From: Clostridia bacterium
GTDB lineage: Bacteria; Bacillota; Clostridia; Oscillospirales; CAG-272
DNA length: 64,000 nucleotides
NCBI GenBank assembly: GCA_017461945.1
Contig: JAFTSB010000067.1
Location: forward strand, 62,001-126,000
Direction of reading: 5' to 3'
Shown: in pieces, positions 1 through 8,880 of the stretch
Numbering within the stretch: the first letter of the stretch is position 1
How the letters are laid out: the number at the start of each line of letters is the position of its first letter
Translations under genes and position numbers: made by a program
The notes under the pieces: generated by a model
What the model saw: only the letters and a program-made list of their open reading frames with translations
What the model was told of the DNA's origin: nothing
Databases searched by the model: none

Positions 1-1311
1 TTCTGCCTTGTCTTCAGCAGCCTTGGGGGCTTCGTCGGTAATGACAGCCTTCTCACGAACGAGATCCATAGCCTTCTTTACACGCATATCGTCGGTGATA
101 GCATCGGCAGGGATGCTTTCCTTTACCTGATCAACAGGCATATTGTATGCATCGGCAATGCGCTGATATTCGGCGTTGATATCCTCCTCGGTGGCCTCTA
201 CCTTTTCCAGCTCAGCAATCTTCTCCAGGGCAAGGCGAGCCTTTACCTGACGCTCTGCCTGGGGACGGAACTGCTCACGCAGGCCATCCAGGGTCATACC
301 GGTATACTTCATGTAGGTGTTCAGATCCAAGCCGGACTGACGCAGTCTCATATCGTAATCGCGCAGGAAGTTCTCAGCCTCGGCCTCAAACATAGGAGCA
401 GGGATATCGGCAACCAACTTCTCGATCAGGGCATCTACCAGCTTTTCGTCAGCAGCAGTGCTGGCGCTGTCCAGATGTCTCTTTTCGATCTTTGCCTTCA
501 GATCAGCCTTGTATTCAGCAAAGGTGTCAAATTCAGAAACATCCTTTGCAAACTCGTCATCCAGCTCGGGGAGCTCGGTGCGAGTCAGAGCGTGCAGCTT
601 GCACTTGAACACAGCCTCCTTACCGGCCAGCTCCTTGGAGTGGTACTCGGTGGGGAAGGTGACGTTTACATCAAACTCCTCGTCGATCTTCTTGCCGACG
701 ATCTGATCTTCAAATCCGGGAATAAAGGTGTTGGAGCCCAGCTTCAGAGCGTAATCCTCGCCCTTTCCGCCCTCGAATGCCTTGCCATCGCAAAAGCCCT
801 CATAGTCGATTACAGCGGTATCGCCCATCTCGGCTGCACGGCCCAGAACCTCGGTCTCGCGAGAATTGCGCTCACGAATAACCTCGATTTCGCGATCAAC
901 CTCCTCGTCGGTGACGGGAGCAACGGTGCGGGTAACGGCAAGACCCAGGTAATCAGCAATCTCAACCTCAGGCTTTACAAAAACCTTGGCAGAGAGAACC
1001 AGACCCTCGTCGTCCAGAGAAACAATATCAAACTCGGGCTGAGCCACGGGGTTGATCTTGGATTCCTCAAGAGCTGCGGTATAAGCATCGGGGATGAGAT
1101 CGTTAATGGCGGTTTCATAGAACACACCCTTACCGTACATCTTTTCGATAATGCTGCGAGGAGCCTTACCCTTACGGAAGCCGGGAATGCTCATCTTTTT
1201 ACCTTCCTTTTGAAATGCCTTGTTTACGGCAGCATCAAAAGTCGCCTTATCAATCGAGATATGCAGCTCGTACTTGCTTGCCTCGATCTTTTCAGCTTTG
1301 ACCAATTTCAT
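1..1311 (-). CDS. tig: trigger factor, 3' end cut by window edge
   Basis: Ribosome-associated chaperone and peptidyl-prolyl isomerase that meets nascent chains at the tunnel exit. The reading frame stays open from the ATG at 1311 to the window edge: 437 codons without a stop, so only a few C-terminal codons are missing (the family is usually 430-450 aa). The ribosome-docking signature GFRKGKAP lies near residues 44-51; an FKBP-like domain follows around residues 155-245 and the helical C-terminal chaperone arms after that. The start is set by GGAGG eight bases upstream; the ATG just before it (1319) runs into a stop at once. A sigma-A promoter lies directly upstream, so the gene is probably expressed on its own. 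The family call is very secure. Confidence 0.96.
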   Translation of the reverse strand, partial: MKLVKAEKIEASKYELHISIDKATFDAAVNKAFQKEGKKMSIPGFRKGKAPRSIIEKMYGKGVFYETAINDLIPDAYTAALEESKINPVAQPEFDIVSLDDEGLVLSAKVFVKPEVEIADYLGLAVTRTVAPVTDEEVDREIEVIRERNSRETEVLGRAAEMGDTAVIDYEGFCDGKAFEGGKGEDYALKLGSNTFIPGFEDQIVGKKIDEEFDVNVTFPTEYHSKELAGKEAVFKCKLHALTRTELPELDDEFAKDVSEFDTFAEYKADLKAKIEKRHLDSASTAADEKLVDALIEKLVADIPAPMFEAEAENFLRDYDMRLRQSGLDLNTYMKYTGMTLDGLREQFRPQAERQVKARLALEKIAELEKVEATEEDINAEYQRIADAYNMPVDQVKESIPADAITDDMRVKKAMDLVREKAVITDEAPKAAEDKAE

Positions 1312-1353
1312 TTTTTCATCCTCCAGAGAATTAGAAAATTTCACACATCGTAT

Positions 1354-1382
1354 ATTTTACTGTTTTCACACTGGTTTGTCAA
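1354..1382 (-). promoter_or_regulatory. sigma-A promoter of trigger factor gene
   Basis: On the minus strand TTGACA (1382-1377) and TAAAAT (1359-1354) are separated by exactly 17 bases, about 40 bases upstream of the tig start codon. Confidence 0.75.
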
Positions 1383-1425
1383 GAGTTTTCCATAAAATAA
1401 TAATATAAAGCGTGGAAAATACGCT

Positions 1426-2148
1426 TCAAACGATTAAAAAAGGGGTAAAATTTAAGAAATCGGAAGAAATCATCCGAATGGAAAGCTCGCCGACTTGCTT
1501 TGTGGCAGGAATGTGATAGGTGCCGTGGATGTGCCCGTGGTAGCAGCGCCGTATGCCATAGCTTGAAAGCAGGTCAATGATCTCCTTACATTCAAAGCCA
1601 TTCCAAATGGGAGGGAAATGCAAAAAAACCAAAATTTCTTTATCGGCATTTTCGCCGGTTTTCAGCGCCATGGCAGCATCCAAGCTGAGCTTTAGTCGAA
1701 GAACCTCGCGGTTAACAATCTTGGCATAATCCACATCGCCAACCGTTTGTTGCTGCCCTTCTTCTACAAACCAACCGCGCGTGCCGCAAACAATATAGTT
1801 TTCAATCACAAAGGCGTTGTTGTAAAGCAGATTCAAGGTCGAAATTTGGTTTTCGGCAAAGAAACGCCCCATCTTTGCGGCGGTTTCCCACCAAAAATCG
1901 TGGTTGCCCTTGCCAAGATATTTTTGCCCGGGAAGGGAATCCAAAAGCTTGAAATCCTCTCGCGCCTCGTTCAGATGCATCGCCCAAGAAACGTCGCCGG
2001 GAATAATGACAGAATCCCGCTCGCCAACCACGGCACGCCAATTCTTGCAAATCTTTTCGGTGTAACCTTGCCAACGGGCGCCGAACACGTCCATAGCATG
2101 ATCTGAGCCGTTTGACAAGTGAAGATCGGCGATAACAAAAAGTGACAT
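1426..2148 (-). CDS. calcineurin-like metallophosphoesterase
   Basis: Predicted cytosolic metal-dependent phosphohydrolase of the calcineurin superfamily, 240 aa. The metal-ligand motifs are in canonical order: D-x-H (residues 8-10), GD (51-52), GNHD (81-84) and a GHIHG-type C-terminal His motif (about 205-209). The protein resembles the stand-alone predicted phosphohydrolases common in Firmicutes rather than the nucleotidase or exonuclease subfamilies; no extra domain is attached. The substrate cannot be told from sequence. It is a single gene between tig and the divergent DUF1540 gene. Start: ATG preceded by AAAGGAG. Confidence 0.88.
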   Translation of the reverse strand: MSLFVIADLHLSNGSDHAMDVFGARWQGYTEKICKNWRAVVGERDSVIIPGDVSWAMHLNEAREDFKLLDSLPGQKYLGKGNHDFWWETAAKMGRFFAENQISTLNLLYNNAFVIENYIVCGTRGWFVEEGQQQTVGDVDYAKIVNREVLRLKLSLDAAMALKTGENADKEILVFLHFPPIWNGFECKEIIDLLSSYGIRRCYHGHIHGTYHIPATKQVGELSIRMISSDFLNFTPFLIV

Positions 2149-2229
2149 AACGGCTCCTTTCTAAAAAGTGTATAAGTGAAGGGAAAGTGGGGCAAACTGA
2201 TATCATCCCGGGAAAGGAGATGAAATCAA

Positions 2230-2415
2230 ATGGAAATGAACAAGAAAAACGATTGCTGTGAAAACGTCAACCAAGGCATTACCTGTGACGTTAAGAACTG
2301 CCAATACCACGAGGGCGATTGCTATTGCACCGCACACAAGATTGCGGTTGGCCCCAGCTTCGCTACGTCCAGCACCGATACGGTGTGCGCCACTTTTAAG
2401 CCCAAGAAGGACTGA
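2230..2415 (+). CDS. DUF1540 small cysteine-rich protein
   Basis: A 61-aa protein with eight cysteines, including a CC pair near residue 9, C-x4-C (residues 19-24) and C-x-C (residues 32-34), typical of the DUF1540 family of Firmicutes. Members are small, probably metal-binding, and of unknown role. AAAGGAGATGA precedes the ATG. It is monocistronic, ending in the terminator at 2431-2458, and faces thrC convergently. Confidence 0.85.
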   Translation: MEMNKKNDCCENVNQGITCDVKNCQYHEGDCYCTAHKIAVGPSFATSSTDTVCATFKPKKD

Positions 2416-2430
2416 TTTTATCTTTTCTTG

Positions 2431-2458
2431 CAAAACGGAGCAAATTTGCTCCGTTTTG
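2431..2458. terminator. bidirectional intrinsic terminator
   Basis: Perfect 12-bp inverted repeat (CAAAACGGAGCA / TGCTCCGTTTTG) with a short AT loop and T/A flanks, between the convergent DUF1540 gene and thrC. Confidence 0.85.
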
Positions 2459-2468
2459 TCTTTTATGA

Positions 2469-3950
2469 TCAGCCAAGATATTTCTGAACGGCCTTCCACA
2501 TATCGGCAGCAGGAACCACGTCGGTAAAGCGAATCTTTCGCTGCCCAATGCCGCGCAAGGGATAAGGGATTTCGGTACCGGTTTTCGCAGAAAGCTCATC
2601 CAGCGCAGCCAAAGGATCGGTAGGATTGGTGCCGTAAAGAGAACGGTAAACATCGTTTGCAAACTTGTAAGGGCTGGCGGTAGAGGCCACGACCATAGGC
2701 TTGGTATCGCCGGACACCTTCATATACTGGCGAGCGGCCGAAAGTGCAACTGCAGTGTGCGTGTCGGCCAAATATCCCGACTCTTTCATGGTGTCTCGGA
2801 TGGTTTGGGCGGTCTCCTCCTCGTTGGCGCAGAAGCCACTAAAGGAGGCGTCAATTGCCTTTTTGATTTCAGGCTCTATGGTATAAGCACCGGTTTTATT
2901 CAAGGACTCCATGTAAGCTGCCGTATGCTCGGCACCGGCCATGAAATAGAGGAGACGCTCCAGGTTGCTGGAGATCAGAATGTCCATAGAAGGGGACATG
3001 GTCAAATGGAAGGCGCGGTTACGGTCATACGTGCCGGTCCGGAAGAAGTCGGTCAAAATATTGTTTTTATTAGAGGCACAGACCAGACGATCAATGGGGA
3101 GACCCATGAGCTTGGCAATATAGGCGGCCAGAATATTGCCGAAATTGCCGGTGGGGACCGTAACATTCATTTTCTCGCCCATTTGTAGCGTACCGTTGTT
3201 CAACAGATCGCAGTAAGCCGATACATAGTATACGATCTGCGGTGCAAGACGTCCCCAGTTGATCGAGTTGGCAGAGGAGAAGAAAAATCCTTTTTCATTG
3301 AGATATTTCACATCCTCGTCGCTGGAGAAGATCTTTTTCACGCCGGTTTGTGCATCATCAAAGTTGCCGTTAATGGCGCAAACATACACATTATTGCCAG
3401 TTTGGGTCTGCATCTGCAGCTTTTGGACACGGCTGACACCGTCAACAGGGTAAAACACCACCATTTTAATACGGTCAATGTCCTTATAGCCCTCCAATGC
3501 CGCTTTGCCGGTATCACCGGAGGTTGCGACCAAAATCAGCGCTGTGCGCTCCTCGCCGGTCTTGACCAAAGCACGGGAGAGCAAACGGGGCATGATCTGC
3601 AGAGCCATATCCTTGAAGGCAGCAGTGGGACCGTGCCAAAGCTCCATAGAAAACACGTTGTTCTTCAGAGCCACCAAGGGCGCAGCACCGCCCACAAAGG
3701 AGCTTTCCGCATAGGCGGCACGGCAGTCGGCCAGCAACTCCTCCTCGGTATAGTCGGTTAAAAATTTGCCCAAAATTTTTGCAGCGCGCGTAGGATAATC
3801 AGCGTTGCGCAATGCCTCGATCTCGGCTACGGTTAAGGTGGGAATGGATTCGGGCACAAACAGACCCCCATCCGAAGCAAGACCTTGCTTGATCACCTGT
3901 GCGGCAGAAAATTTAGTGGCGCTTTGATCGCGAGTACTTTGAAATTTCAT
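2469..3950 (-). CDS. thrC: threonine synthase
   Basis: PLP-dependent enzyme converting O-phospho-L-homoserine to L-threonine, the last step of threonine synthesis. The protein is 493 aa, the long bacterial/fungal (class II) type. It opens with the characteristic STRDQS-like N-terminus. The PLP lysine is in HGPTAAFKD (Lys near 113), followed by the ATSGDTGKAA phosphate-binding loop and GNFGN. No homoserine kinase or dehydrogenase gene lies beside it, so the pathway is scattered. An AAAGGAG-type ribosome site precedes the ATG. It is followed on the same strand by the terminator at 2431-2458. Confidence 0.96.
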   Translation of the reverse strand: MKFQSTRDQSATKFSAAQVIKQGLASDGGLFVPESIPTLTVAEIEALRNADYPTRAAKILGKFLTDYTEEELLADCRAAYAESSFVGGAAPLVALKNNVFSMELWHGPTAAFKDMALQIMPRLLSRALVKTGEERTALILVATSGDTGKAALEGYKDIDRIKMVVFYPVDGVSRVQKLQMQTQTGNNVYVCAINGNFDDAQTGVKKIFSSDEDVKYLNEKGFFFSSANSINWGRLAPQIVYYVSAYCDLLNNGTLQMGEKMNVTVPTGNFGNILAAYIAKLMGLPIDRLVCASNKNNILTDFFRTGTYDRNRAFHLTMSPSMDILISSNLERLLYFMAGAEHTAAYMESLNKTGAYTIEPEIKKAIDASFSGFCANEEETAQTIRDTMKESGYLADTHTAVALSAARQYMKVSGDTKPMVVASTASPYKFANDVYRSLYGTNPTDPLAALDELSAKTGTEIPYPLRGIGQRKIRFTDVVPAADMWKAVQKYLG

Positions 3951-3978
3951 GATAGATATGCTCCTTTAATAGGTTTCA

Positions 3979-4380
3979 TTAGTGCAAGGAACCGTCCGCG
4001 CCAAAGGCGTCGGGAATGTGGTTCACCTTAAAAGGCTTGTTGGTGGATCGGTTCAAGTAGATTTCAATCACATCCAAGCGTGGGATAAGGTTTGTGGGGT
4101 GTTCTTGGAGATAATAGCGCATCGCTTCGACGGTTCGCCGCCTTTTGGCCATATTGACAGCCATAGAAGGGCGGCGTTTCAAGGAATCCTCCGAACACTC
4201 AAAGGTCAGGGATTTTACCTCCACAAAGACAATATAGCGGCCGTCGCGCATTACAAGATCCAGTTCATTCTTGCCACATTGGCAATTTCGATTCAAGAGC
4301 TTGTATCCTTGCTTTTTTAAGTGTCTTGCAGCCGCATCCTCGCCTAAAAATCCGATGTCTTTTTTAGAAAACAGCTTCAT
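3979..4380 (-). CDS. YraN/UPF0102 family nuclease-like protein
   Basis: A 133-aa protein of the UPF0102 family, with a restriction-endonuclease-like fold related to Holliday-junction resolvases. Visible features are the N-terminal helix GEDAAARHLKKQGY, then NELDLVMRDGRYIVFVEVKS, where D, E and K form the PD-(D/E)xK-like core (residues about 40-57). The start is ATG at 4380, overlapping the rnhB stop by four bases (ATGA), so the two are translationally coupled; longer upstream readings lie inside rnhB and are not credible. The rnhB-yraN adjacency is conserved in many bacteria. Exact function unknown. Confidence 0.9.
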   Translation of the reverse strand: MKLFSKKDIGFLGEDAAARHLKKQGYKLLNRNCQCGKNELDLVMRDGRYIVFVEVKSLTFECSEDSLKRRPSMAVNMAKRRRTVEAMRYYLQEHPTNLIPRLDVIEIYLNRSTNKPFKVNHIPDAFGADGSLH

Positions 4381-4976
4381 TGATCCAAGAACCGAATGAA
4401 TTTGGTGCGATAGATCTCGCAAGGACCGTATTGGCGCAAGGCATCCATATGCGCTTTTGTGCCGTAACCTTTGTGCTTGGCAATGCCGTATTGGGGATAT
4501 TTTGCATCCAACTCGGCGCACAGGCGATCACGGGTCACCTTGGCTAAAATTGAAGCGGCAGCGATGCTGGGAGAGGTGGCATCACCGTGAACCACAGCAC
4601 GGCAGGGAAGTGTGAAATCGCGTGTAATATTCCCGTCGATCAAGGCAAAATCGGGCTTGGGATCCAGTTGATCAATGGCCTCGCGCATAGCGTGCAACGT
4701 GGTGGAAAGAATATCCGTTTCGTTGATCTCCTCTACACTCCCCAGCACAATGGCATAAGCAACGGCGTTTTCGCAGATCTGATCGTACAGGATCTCGCGT
4801 TTTTTCTCGCTCAATTTTTTAGAGTCGTTTAACCCCTCCAGCACAAGCCCGGTAGGCAAGATGCAGGCTGCGGCGGCAACCGGTCCGCACAAGGGGCCTC
4901 GTCCCGCCTCGTCCACACCGCAAATAAGGGAATACCCTTGGCGGATCAGCTCTTCTTCCAATTCATATGTCAGCAT
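4377..4976 (-). CDS. rnhB: ribonuclease HII
   Basis: Cleaves the RNA strand of RNA-DNA hybrids and starts ribonucleotide removal from DNA. The protein is 199 aa, normal for the family. The GVDEAGRGPLCGPV signature near residue 20 carries the first catalytic Asp and Glu; later acidic residues occur in LIDGN and in the VHGDATSPSIAAASILAK block. It lies between ylqF (gap of 2 bases) and yraN (4-base overlap) in a clear lepB-ylqF-rnhB-yraN operon. Confidence 0.96.
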   Translation of the reverse strand: MLTYELEEELIRQGYSLICGVDEAGRGPLCGPVAAAACILPTGLVLEGLNDSKKLSEKKREILYDQICENAVAYAIVLGSVEEINETDILSTTLHAMREAIDQLDPKPDFALIDGNITRDFTLPCRAVVHGDATSPSIAAASILAKVTRDRLCAELDAKYPQYGIAKHKGYGTKAHMDALRQYGPCEIYRTKFIRFLDQ

Positions 4977-4978
4977 GA

Positions 4979-5854
4979 TTACGGTGCCTCCTTACCAAGG
5001 AAATCCAGCGTAATGCGGCCGATTTTGGCAGCGCGGAACTCGTCCAACAGGGTGTTGGCGGTCCGCTCCTCATTGATATCGCCGCCGCTGATCAAAAAAC
5101 CGCGCTTCTTACCGATCAGCTCAAAAAGCTCATAATCGGTTAGCTCTGACGCTGCATCGGGATCGAATTTATAGCGAGCGCCCAGCAAAGCAGGGTAGTG
5201 GGAACGCAGCTTGTGGCATAACGCCACGGCAAGCGTCTCGATCTGTACGACGTCATCCTTGATGGCGCCGGTGATCGCCAGATTTTCGCCAATTCTTCGA
5301 TCATCAAATCGCGGCCAAAGCACGCCGGGCATATCCATCAGATCCAGCCCTAAAGAGGTGCTGACCCATTGTGGGGCAAGCGTTACACCGGGGCGATTTT
5401 CCACCTTGGCTTTTTTATTGCCGCAAAGGCGATTGATCAGAGAGGATTTTCCCACATTGGGGATTCCTACAACCATTGCGCGCAGCTTGCGTCCGCTCAT
5501 ACCCTTTTGATTGTAGCGTTCGATCTTATCCGAAAGCAGCGCGCGGATAGTGGGCATCAGCTTGTCCATTCCTTTGCCGCTGACACAGTCCACGGCAAGG
5601 CATGTCTGGCCAAGGGAACGATAATGGGCGATCCAACGCTCGGTGGCATCGGGATCTGCCAGCATCGCCTTGTTTAACAGCGTGACCACCGGTTTTCCCT
5701 CGGTCAGCTTTTCGATTTCGGGGTTGCGGGAGCTATACGGAATGCGCGCATCCAAAAGCTCGATCAAAACATCCACATTTTTAAGATTTTCCTGCATCAA
5801 ACGGCGGGTTTTCGCCATATGACCGGGAAACCATTGAATAATATCTGTTGGCAT
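4979..5854 (-). CDS. rbgA: ribosome biogenesis GTPase YlqF/RbgA
   Basis: GTPase needed for late 50S subunit assembly. Its circularly permuted G-motif order is visible: G4 (LLNKAML) near residue 60 comes before G1 (GIPNVGKSS) near residue 130 and G3 (DMPGV) near residue 175, diagnostic of the YlqF/YawG group. The protein is 291 aa with the usual C-terminal helical domain. It is placed between lepB and rnhB as in Bacillus-like operons. Confidence 0.95.
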   Translation of the reverse strand: MPTDIIQWFPGHMAKTRRLMQENLKNVDVLIELLDARIPYSSRNPEIEKLTEGKPVVTLLNKAMLADPDATERWIAHYRSLGQTCLAVDCVSGKGMDKLMPTIRALLSDKIERYNQKGMSGRKLRAMVVGIPNVGKSSLINRLCGNKKAKVENRPGVTLAPQWVSTSLGLDLMDMPGVLWPRFDDRRIGENLAITGAIKDDVVQIETLAVALCHKLRSHYPALLGARYKFDPDAASELTDYELFELIGKKRGFLISGGDINEERTANTLLDEFRAAKIGRITLDFLGKEAP

Positions 5855-5861
5855 TGTTACC

Positions 5862-6491
5862 TCATTCTACCTTTCCAAAGGAGGAAAAGGGACTTAAGCG
5901 AAGCAGAACCTTTCCCAAAACGCGGCGCTCATCCACAAGCCCCACATAATGTGAACGGCTGTCAGCCGAGTTGTTGCGATTATCGCCCATTACAAAAAGA
6001 TACCCTTCGGGAACAGCAAAGGTCTCCTCTGCGCGACCTCCAACTGCCTCTTTCCAAGCGCCGTTGGGGTTGGCAAAATAGGCATAATTGCTCTCATCAA
6101 TTACTTCGTTTTCTGTAAAATCAGCATCGTTTGATACATACACCTTATTTTCAGTATAGTTGATGCGCACGTGTTGACCGCCTGTGGCGATCACGCGCTT
6201 GACAATGGGCTCGTTGAACTGATCATAAACTTCGCTGGTTTGGTGAAAAACAATGATGTCGCCCTGCTTGGGAGTATACATAAAATTGGAAATCAAAACG
6301 CGCTCGTTGTGCTGCAGGGTCTGATTCATCGAAGGACCATTGACAGCGCAAAGGCGTACTGCAAAGGTCATCAGCAAAATCACCGCCACAGCGGCGAACA
6401 CAAACATTTCCATATACTCAAATAGCGCGGCGGTGAAGCTTTTTTCCTTTTGGGGAGCAGGGGAGGGGGTGATTTCGGTTTGCTCGTTCAT
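5862..6491 (-). CDS. lepB: type I signal peptidase
   Basis: Membrane serine protease (family S26) that cleaves secretory signal peptides. 209 aa from the ATG at 6491, chosen because AAGGAGG stands six bases upstream; the longer reading overlaps apgM and lacks a ribosome site. One membrane anchor at about residues 27-48 is followed by the catalytic Ser in NGPSMNQT, the catalytic Lys in IVKRVIA, and the C-terminal box MGDNRNNSADSR. A single anchor is typical of Gram-positive SipS-like enzymes. It begins 10 bases after apgM and is followed by ylqF, suggesting one transcript. Confidence 0.95.
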   Translation of the reverse strand: MNEQTEITPSPAPQKEKSFTAALFEYMEMFVFAAVAVILLMTFAVRLCAVNGPSMNQTLQHNERVLISNFMYTPKQGDIIVFHQTSEVYDQFNEPIVKRVIATGGQHVRINYTENKVYVSNDADFTENEVIDESNYAYFANPNGAWKEAVGGRAEETFAVPEGYLFVMGDNRNNSADSRSHYVGLVDERRVLGKVLLRLSPFSSFGKVE

Positions 6492-6501
6492 AAAAACCTC
6501 C

Positions 6502-7716
6502 TTATTTTTCGATGAGAAGCTCCATGAGTTGATAACCGTTGGCCACATAATAATTCTGTTGTGCGGCGCTTTCCTCTGAAAAATGACAAACACCGTTCTG
6601 TGTATTGCTGGAGGAATAGATCATAAAGGGAACCGGCAAAATGGTGTGGGTGCGCAAACGAATGGGAGTTGGATGATCGGGCAGAATCATCACCTTAAAT
6701 TCCTCTCCGGTGCTACGCAGATAGTCCAAAACAGGCGAAAGGATCTCGGCATCGATCTTTTCCACGGCCATCACCTTATTTTCCAGTTCGGCGCGGTGGC
6801 CGCACTCATCGGGGCCTTCAACGTGAACGTAAACATACTCATAACCGTCACGGAACGCTTGTACGGCAGCATCTGCCTTGCCCTTGTAATTGGTGTGACA
6901 GTTGCCGGTGGCACCTTCTACATCGATCGAACGCATGCCGGCGCAAAGGCCAATGCCCTTGATAAGATCCACGGCAGAGATCACGGCACCCTTCAATCCC
7001 CATTTTTCAGAGAAGGAAGGAAGCTGCGGCTTTTTGCCGGGGCTCCACAGCCAAGCGGAATTGGCAGGCTTTAAGCCACGGGCACGTCGGACCTCATTAA
7101 CGGGATGATGATTTAAAACATCAAAGCTTTTGCGCATCAGTTCATAAAACGCCGCACCGCCATTTTCCGCCTTGGGCAGATAGTCTCCGATACGCTGCCC
7201 CAAGATATCGTGAGGACGATTAAAGTCATAACGATCATCACCATTTTTCCAAATCAGGCAATGACGATAACTGATGCCGGTATGAAAGGTCTTGATCTCG
7301 TCGCCCATTTCTGCCTGCAAGGCCTTGATCAACTGATCGGCTTCCTCAGTACTGATCTCGTCAGCGCTATGATCCAAAATGATCTTATCGTCATAGTCCT
7401 CGCCGTTGTCGCTCAGGGTCACCACGTTGCAACGATAAGCGGTTTCGTCAGGCTGCATTTCGATGCCGATGCTGACAGCCTCCAATGGGGAACGACCCTT
7501 GGAAAAAACCTTGGGATCATACGAAAGAATCGCAAGATTGGCGGTGTCACTTTCCGGCACCATTCCTTGCGGTACATTCGAAACAGTACCTACCAGTGAT
7601 TCCTTGGCCAAAGCATCCATACAGGGCTTGTGCGCTTTTTGCATGGGCGTGACGCCGCCCAACGCTTCAATAGGCTCGTCGGCCATGCCGTCTGGAATCA
7701 AAACGAAATATTTCAT
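6502..7716 (-). CDS. apgM: 2,3-bisphosphoglycerate-independent phosphoglycerate mutase, ApgM type
   Basis: Interconverts 3- and 2-phosphoglycerate in glycolysis; 404 aa, the archaeal-type (ApgM) branch of the alkaline phosphatase superfamily rather than GpmI. Visible marks are the N-terminal metal site IPDGMADEP, the nucleophile Ser in PESDTANLAIL near residue 60, and ILPDHPTPIRLRTHT near residue 345. A sigma-A promoter lies upstream. It heads the run apgM-lepB-ylqF-rnhB-yraN. Close relatives are sometimes annotated as phosphonopyruvate decarboxylase-related, but the motifs fit the mutase. Confidence 0.93.
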   Translation of the reverse strand: MKYFVLIPDGMADEPIEALGGVTPMQKAHKPCMDALAKESLVGTVSNVPQGMVPESDTANLAILSYDPKVFSKGRSPLEAVSIGIEMQPDETAYRCNVVTLSDNGEDYDDKIILDHSADEISTEEADQLIKALQAEMGDEIKTFHTGISYRHCLIWKNGDDRYDFNRPHDILGQRIGDYLPKAENGGAAFYELMRKSFDVLNHHPVNEVRRARGLKPANSAWLWSPGKKPQLPSFSEKWGLKGAVISAVDLIKGIGLCAGMRSIDVEGATGNCHTNYKGKADAAVQAFRDGYEYVYVHVEGPDECGHRAELENKVMAVEKIDAEILSPVLDYLRSTGEEFKVMILPDHPTPIRLRTHTILPVPFMIYSSSNTQNGVCHFSEESAAQQNYYVANGYQLMELLIEK

Positions 7717-7752
7717 GACAAATTCCTCATTAAATATATAAAATTATATTTT

Positions 7753-7781
7753 ATTATATCATATTATAACGTACAGAGCAA
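7753..7781 (-). promoter_or_regulatory. candidate promoter of apgM operon
   Basis: TTGCTC (7781-7776), 17-base spacer, TATAAT (7758-7753) on the minus strand, about 40 bases upstream of the apgM ATG. Several overlapping TATAAT-like words make the exact -10 uncertain. Confidence 0.5.
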
Positions 7782-7823
7782 CAGCGAAAATCGGATTTTT
7801 TGAAAAATTTACGAAAAAATAAA

Positions 7824-7854
7824 GAGTCGATCCTGAAAAAATCAAGATCGACTC
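7824..7854 (-). terminator. intrinsic terminator
   Basis: Perfect 9-bp stem GAGTCGATC/GATCGACTC followed, in minus-strand direction, by a T-rich tract. It follows the 139-aa gene ending at 7868. Confidence 0.85.
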
Positions 7855-7867
7855 TACGTTTTTATAA

Positions 7868-8287
7868 TTAGAGGCTGTCAACGATGCGATGTGCCCAATC
7901 CAGACAAGCTTTCTTTTCCTCATCCTTAACGCTGTTAAGGAAGGGAAGGAAGCTGCTCTTTACATAAAAGACCTCGTCCTTAACGTTAGTTCCGGCCTCG
8001 GCCAAAATACCTTTAACGTACTTGGCACCGGCTTCGTTGCCGTCGATAACCAAAGCCACGTTCTGGGCACGAGCCTTGGTCAGCTCGCGGCAGAACAAGC
8101 GAACCTGGTTTTCCAGATCGCCCTTGGTAGCAAGCAGCAGAACAACCAAACGCTCGTTATTGCAGGAATAAGCAGGAGGAATAACGTCGGTAGCGTTGAT
8201 GTCAAGACCAAACTCCTGATGAATCATAGGGGCGAGAGCGGCAACTTTGCCTTTGCCGGTATGAAGAACGCGCATTTTGATAGCCAT
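7868..8287 (-). CDS. conserved hypothetical protein, possibly flavodoxin-like fold
   Basis: 139 aa, soluble, no membrane segment or signal peptide. I do not recognise the family firmly. The first strand and loop (RVLHTGKGKVAALAP), followed by alternating hydrophobic strands (LVVLLLATKG, NVALVIDGNE) and helices, look like a flavodoxin-type alpha/beta fold with a phosphate-loop-like turn, but no FMN-binding signature is certain. It has a good ribosome site (TTGGAGG), its own terminator and a plausible promoter, so it is a real monocistronic gene. A second ATG three codons in (KMRVL) is an alternative start. It is the last recognisable gene before the AT-rich accessory region. Confidence 0.8.
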   Translation of the reverse strand: MAIKMRVLHTGKGKVAALAPMIHQEFGLDINATDVIPPAYSCNNERLVVLLLATKGDLENQVRLFCRELTKARAQNVALVIDGNEAGAKYVKGILAEAGTNVKDEVFYVKSSFLPFLNSVKDEEKKACLDWAHRIVDSL

Positions 8288-8456
8288 GAAAAAACCTCCA
8301 AAATATGTTTAAAATATCATGTAAATATGATCTTATTATAGTATAACATAGCAGGGAAGCATAACGCAAATATTTTTATAAAAAAAGAATAAAATCGGAG
8401 TTTTTAACAGTTTTTTATGGCATTTTTTATTCAAAATGCTTTAATAAACCCTTCTT

Positions 8457-8488
8457 TTTTTTGTTGTTGACTTGTCAACAACAAAAAA
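8457..8488. repeat. perfect palindrome, 15-bp arms
   Basis: Arms TTTTTTGTTGTTGAC and its complement around a 2-base centre. Because T runs precede and A runs follow on both strands, it does not have the polarity of an intrinsic terminator; an operator or a mobile-element relic is possible. Confidence 0.6.
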
Positions 8489-8677
8489 GGGTGCCATTAC
8501 AATTATTTTAAATAAGTCAAGGTATCAATTGTTTTTCGCATTTAAAATTTTTAATAAAAGCCAAAGATGGAATTGTCTATTAAAAAAAATAATCAAAGAT
8601 AATAATAAATATTTTTTATGGAAACAATCCGTGGTCGTTGCAGCAGTTTTTTGTAGAATGAAAAGATTAAATACTTT

Positions 8678-8714
8678 CATTAAAAATTTTAAATAAAAAC
8701 GATGGATCGTCCAT
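8678..8714. repeat. degenerate direct repeat, copy 1
   Basis: A 37-base word beginning CATTAAAAATTTT and ending GTCCAT; about 31 of 37 positions match the copy at 8844-8880. After each copy there is a T-rich stretch and then ACGCGTTC. Confidence 0.6.
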
Positions 8715-8843
8715 CCGGCAACTTTTTATTGATTGGCGGAAAACGCGTTCGCAAATGGCAATGAAAATTTTTGAACAAAACAAGGGAGAGTCCGTTGAAA
8801 GAAATTTTAAAAAAGCATATATGATCCGCCACAGCCTTTATAA

Positions 8844-8880
8844 CATTAAAAATTTTCAACGAAAACGATGAACTGTCCAT
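8844..8880. repeat. degenerate direct repeat, copy 2
   Basis: Second copy, 166 bases to the right of the first. Weaker resemblances near 8540 (TTTAAAATTTTTAATAAAAG) and near 9010 suggest an older array with a unit of roughly 140-170 bases. Confidence 0.55.

Noticed and set aside
475-1395. Long plus-strand frame (306 aa) opposite trigger factor, and similar long frames opposite comEC, polC, pncB and the rhamnosidase
   Set aside because: Each lies antisense to a gene with clear family motifs; long antisense frames arise from codon bias in these genes.
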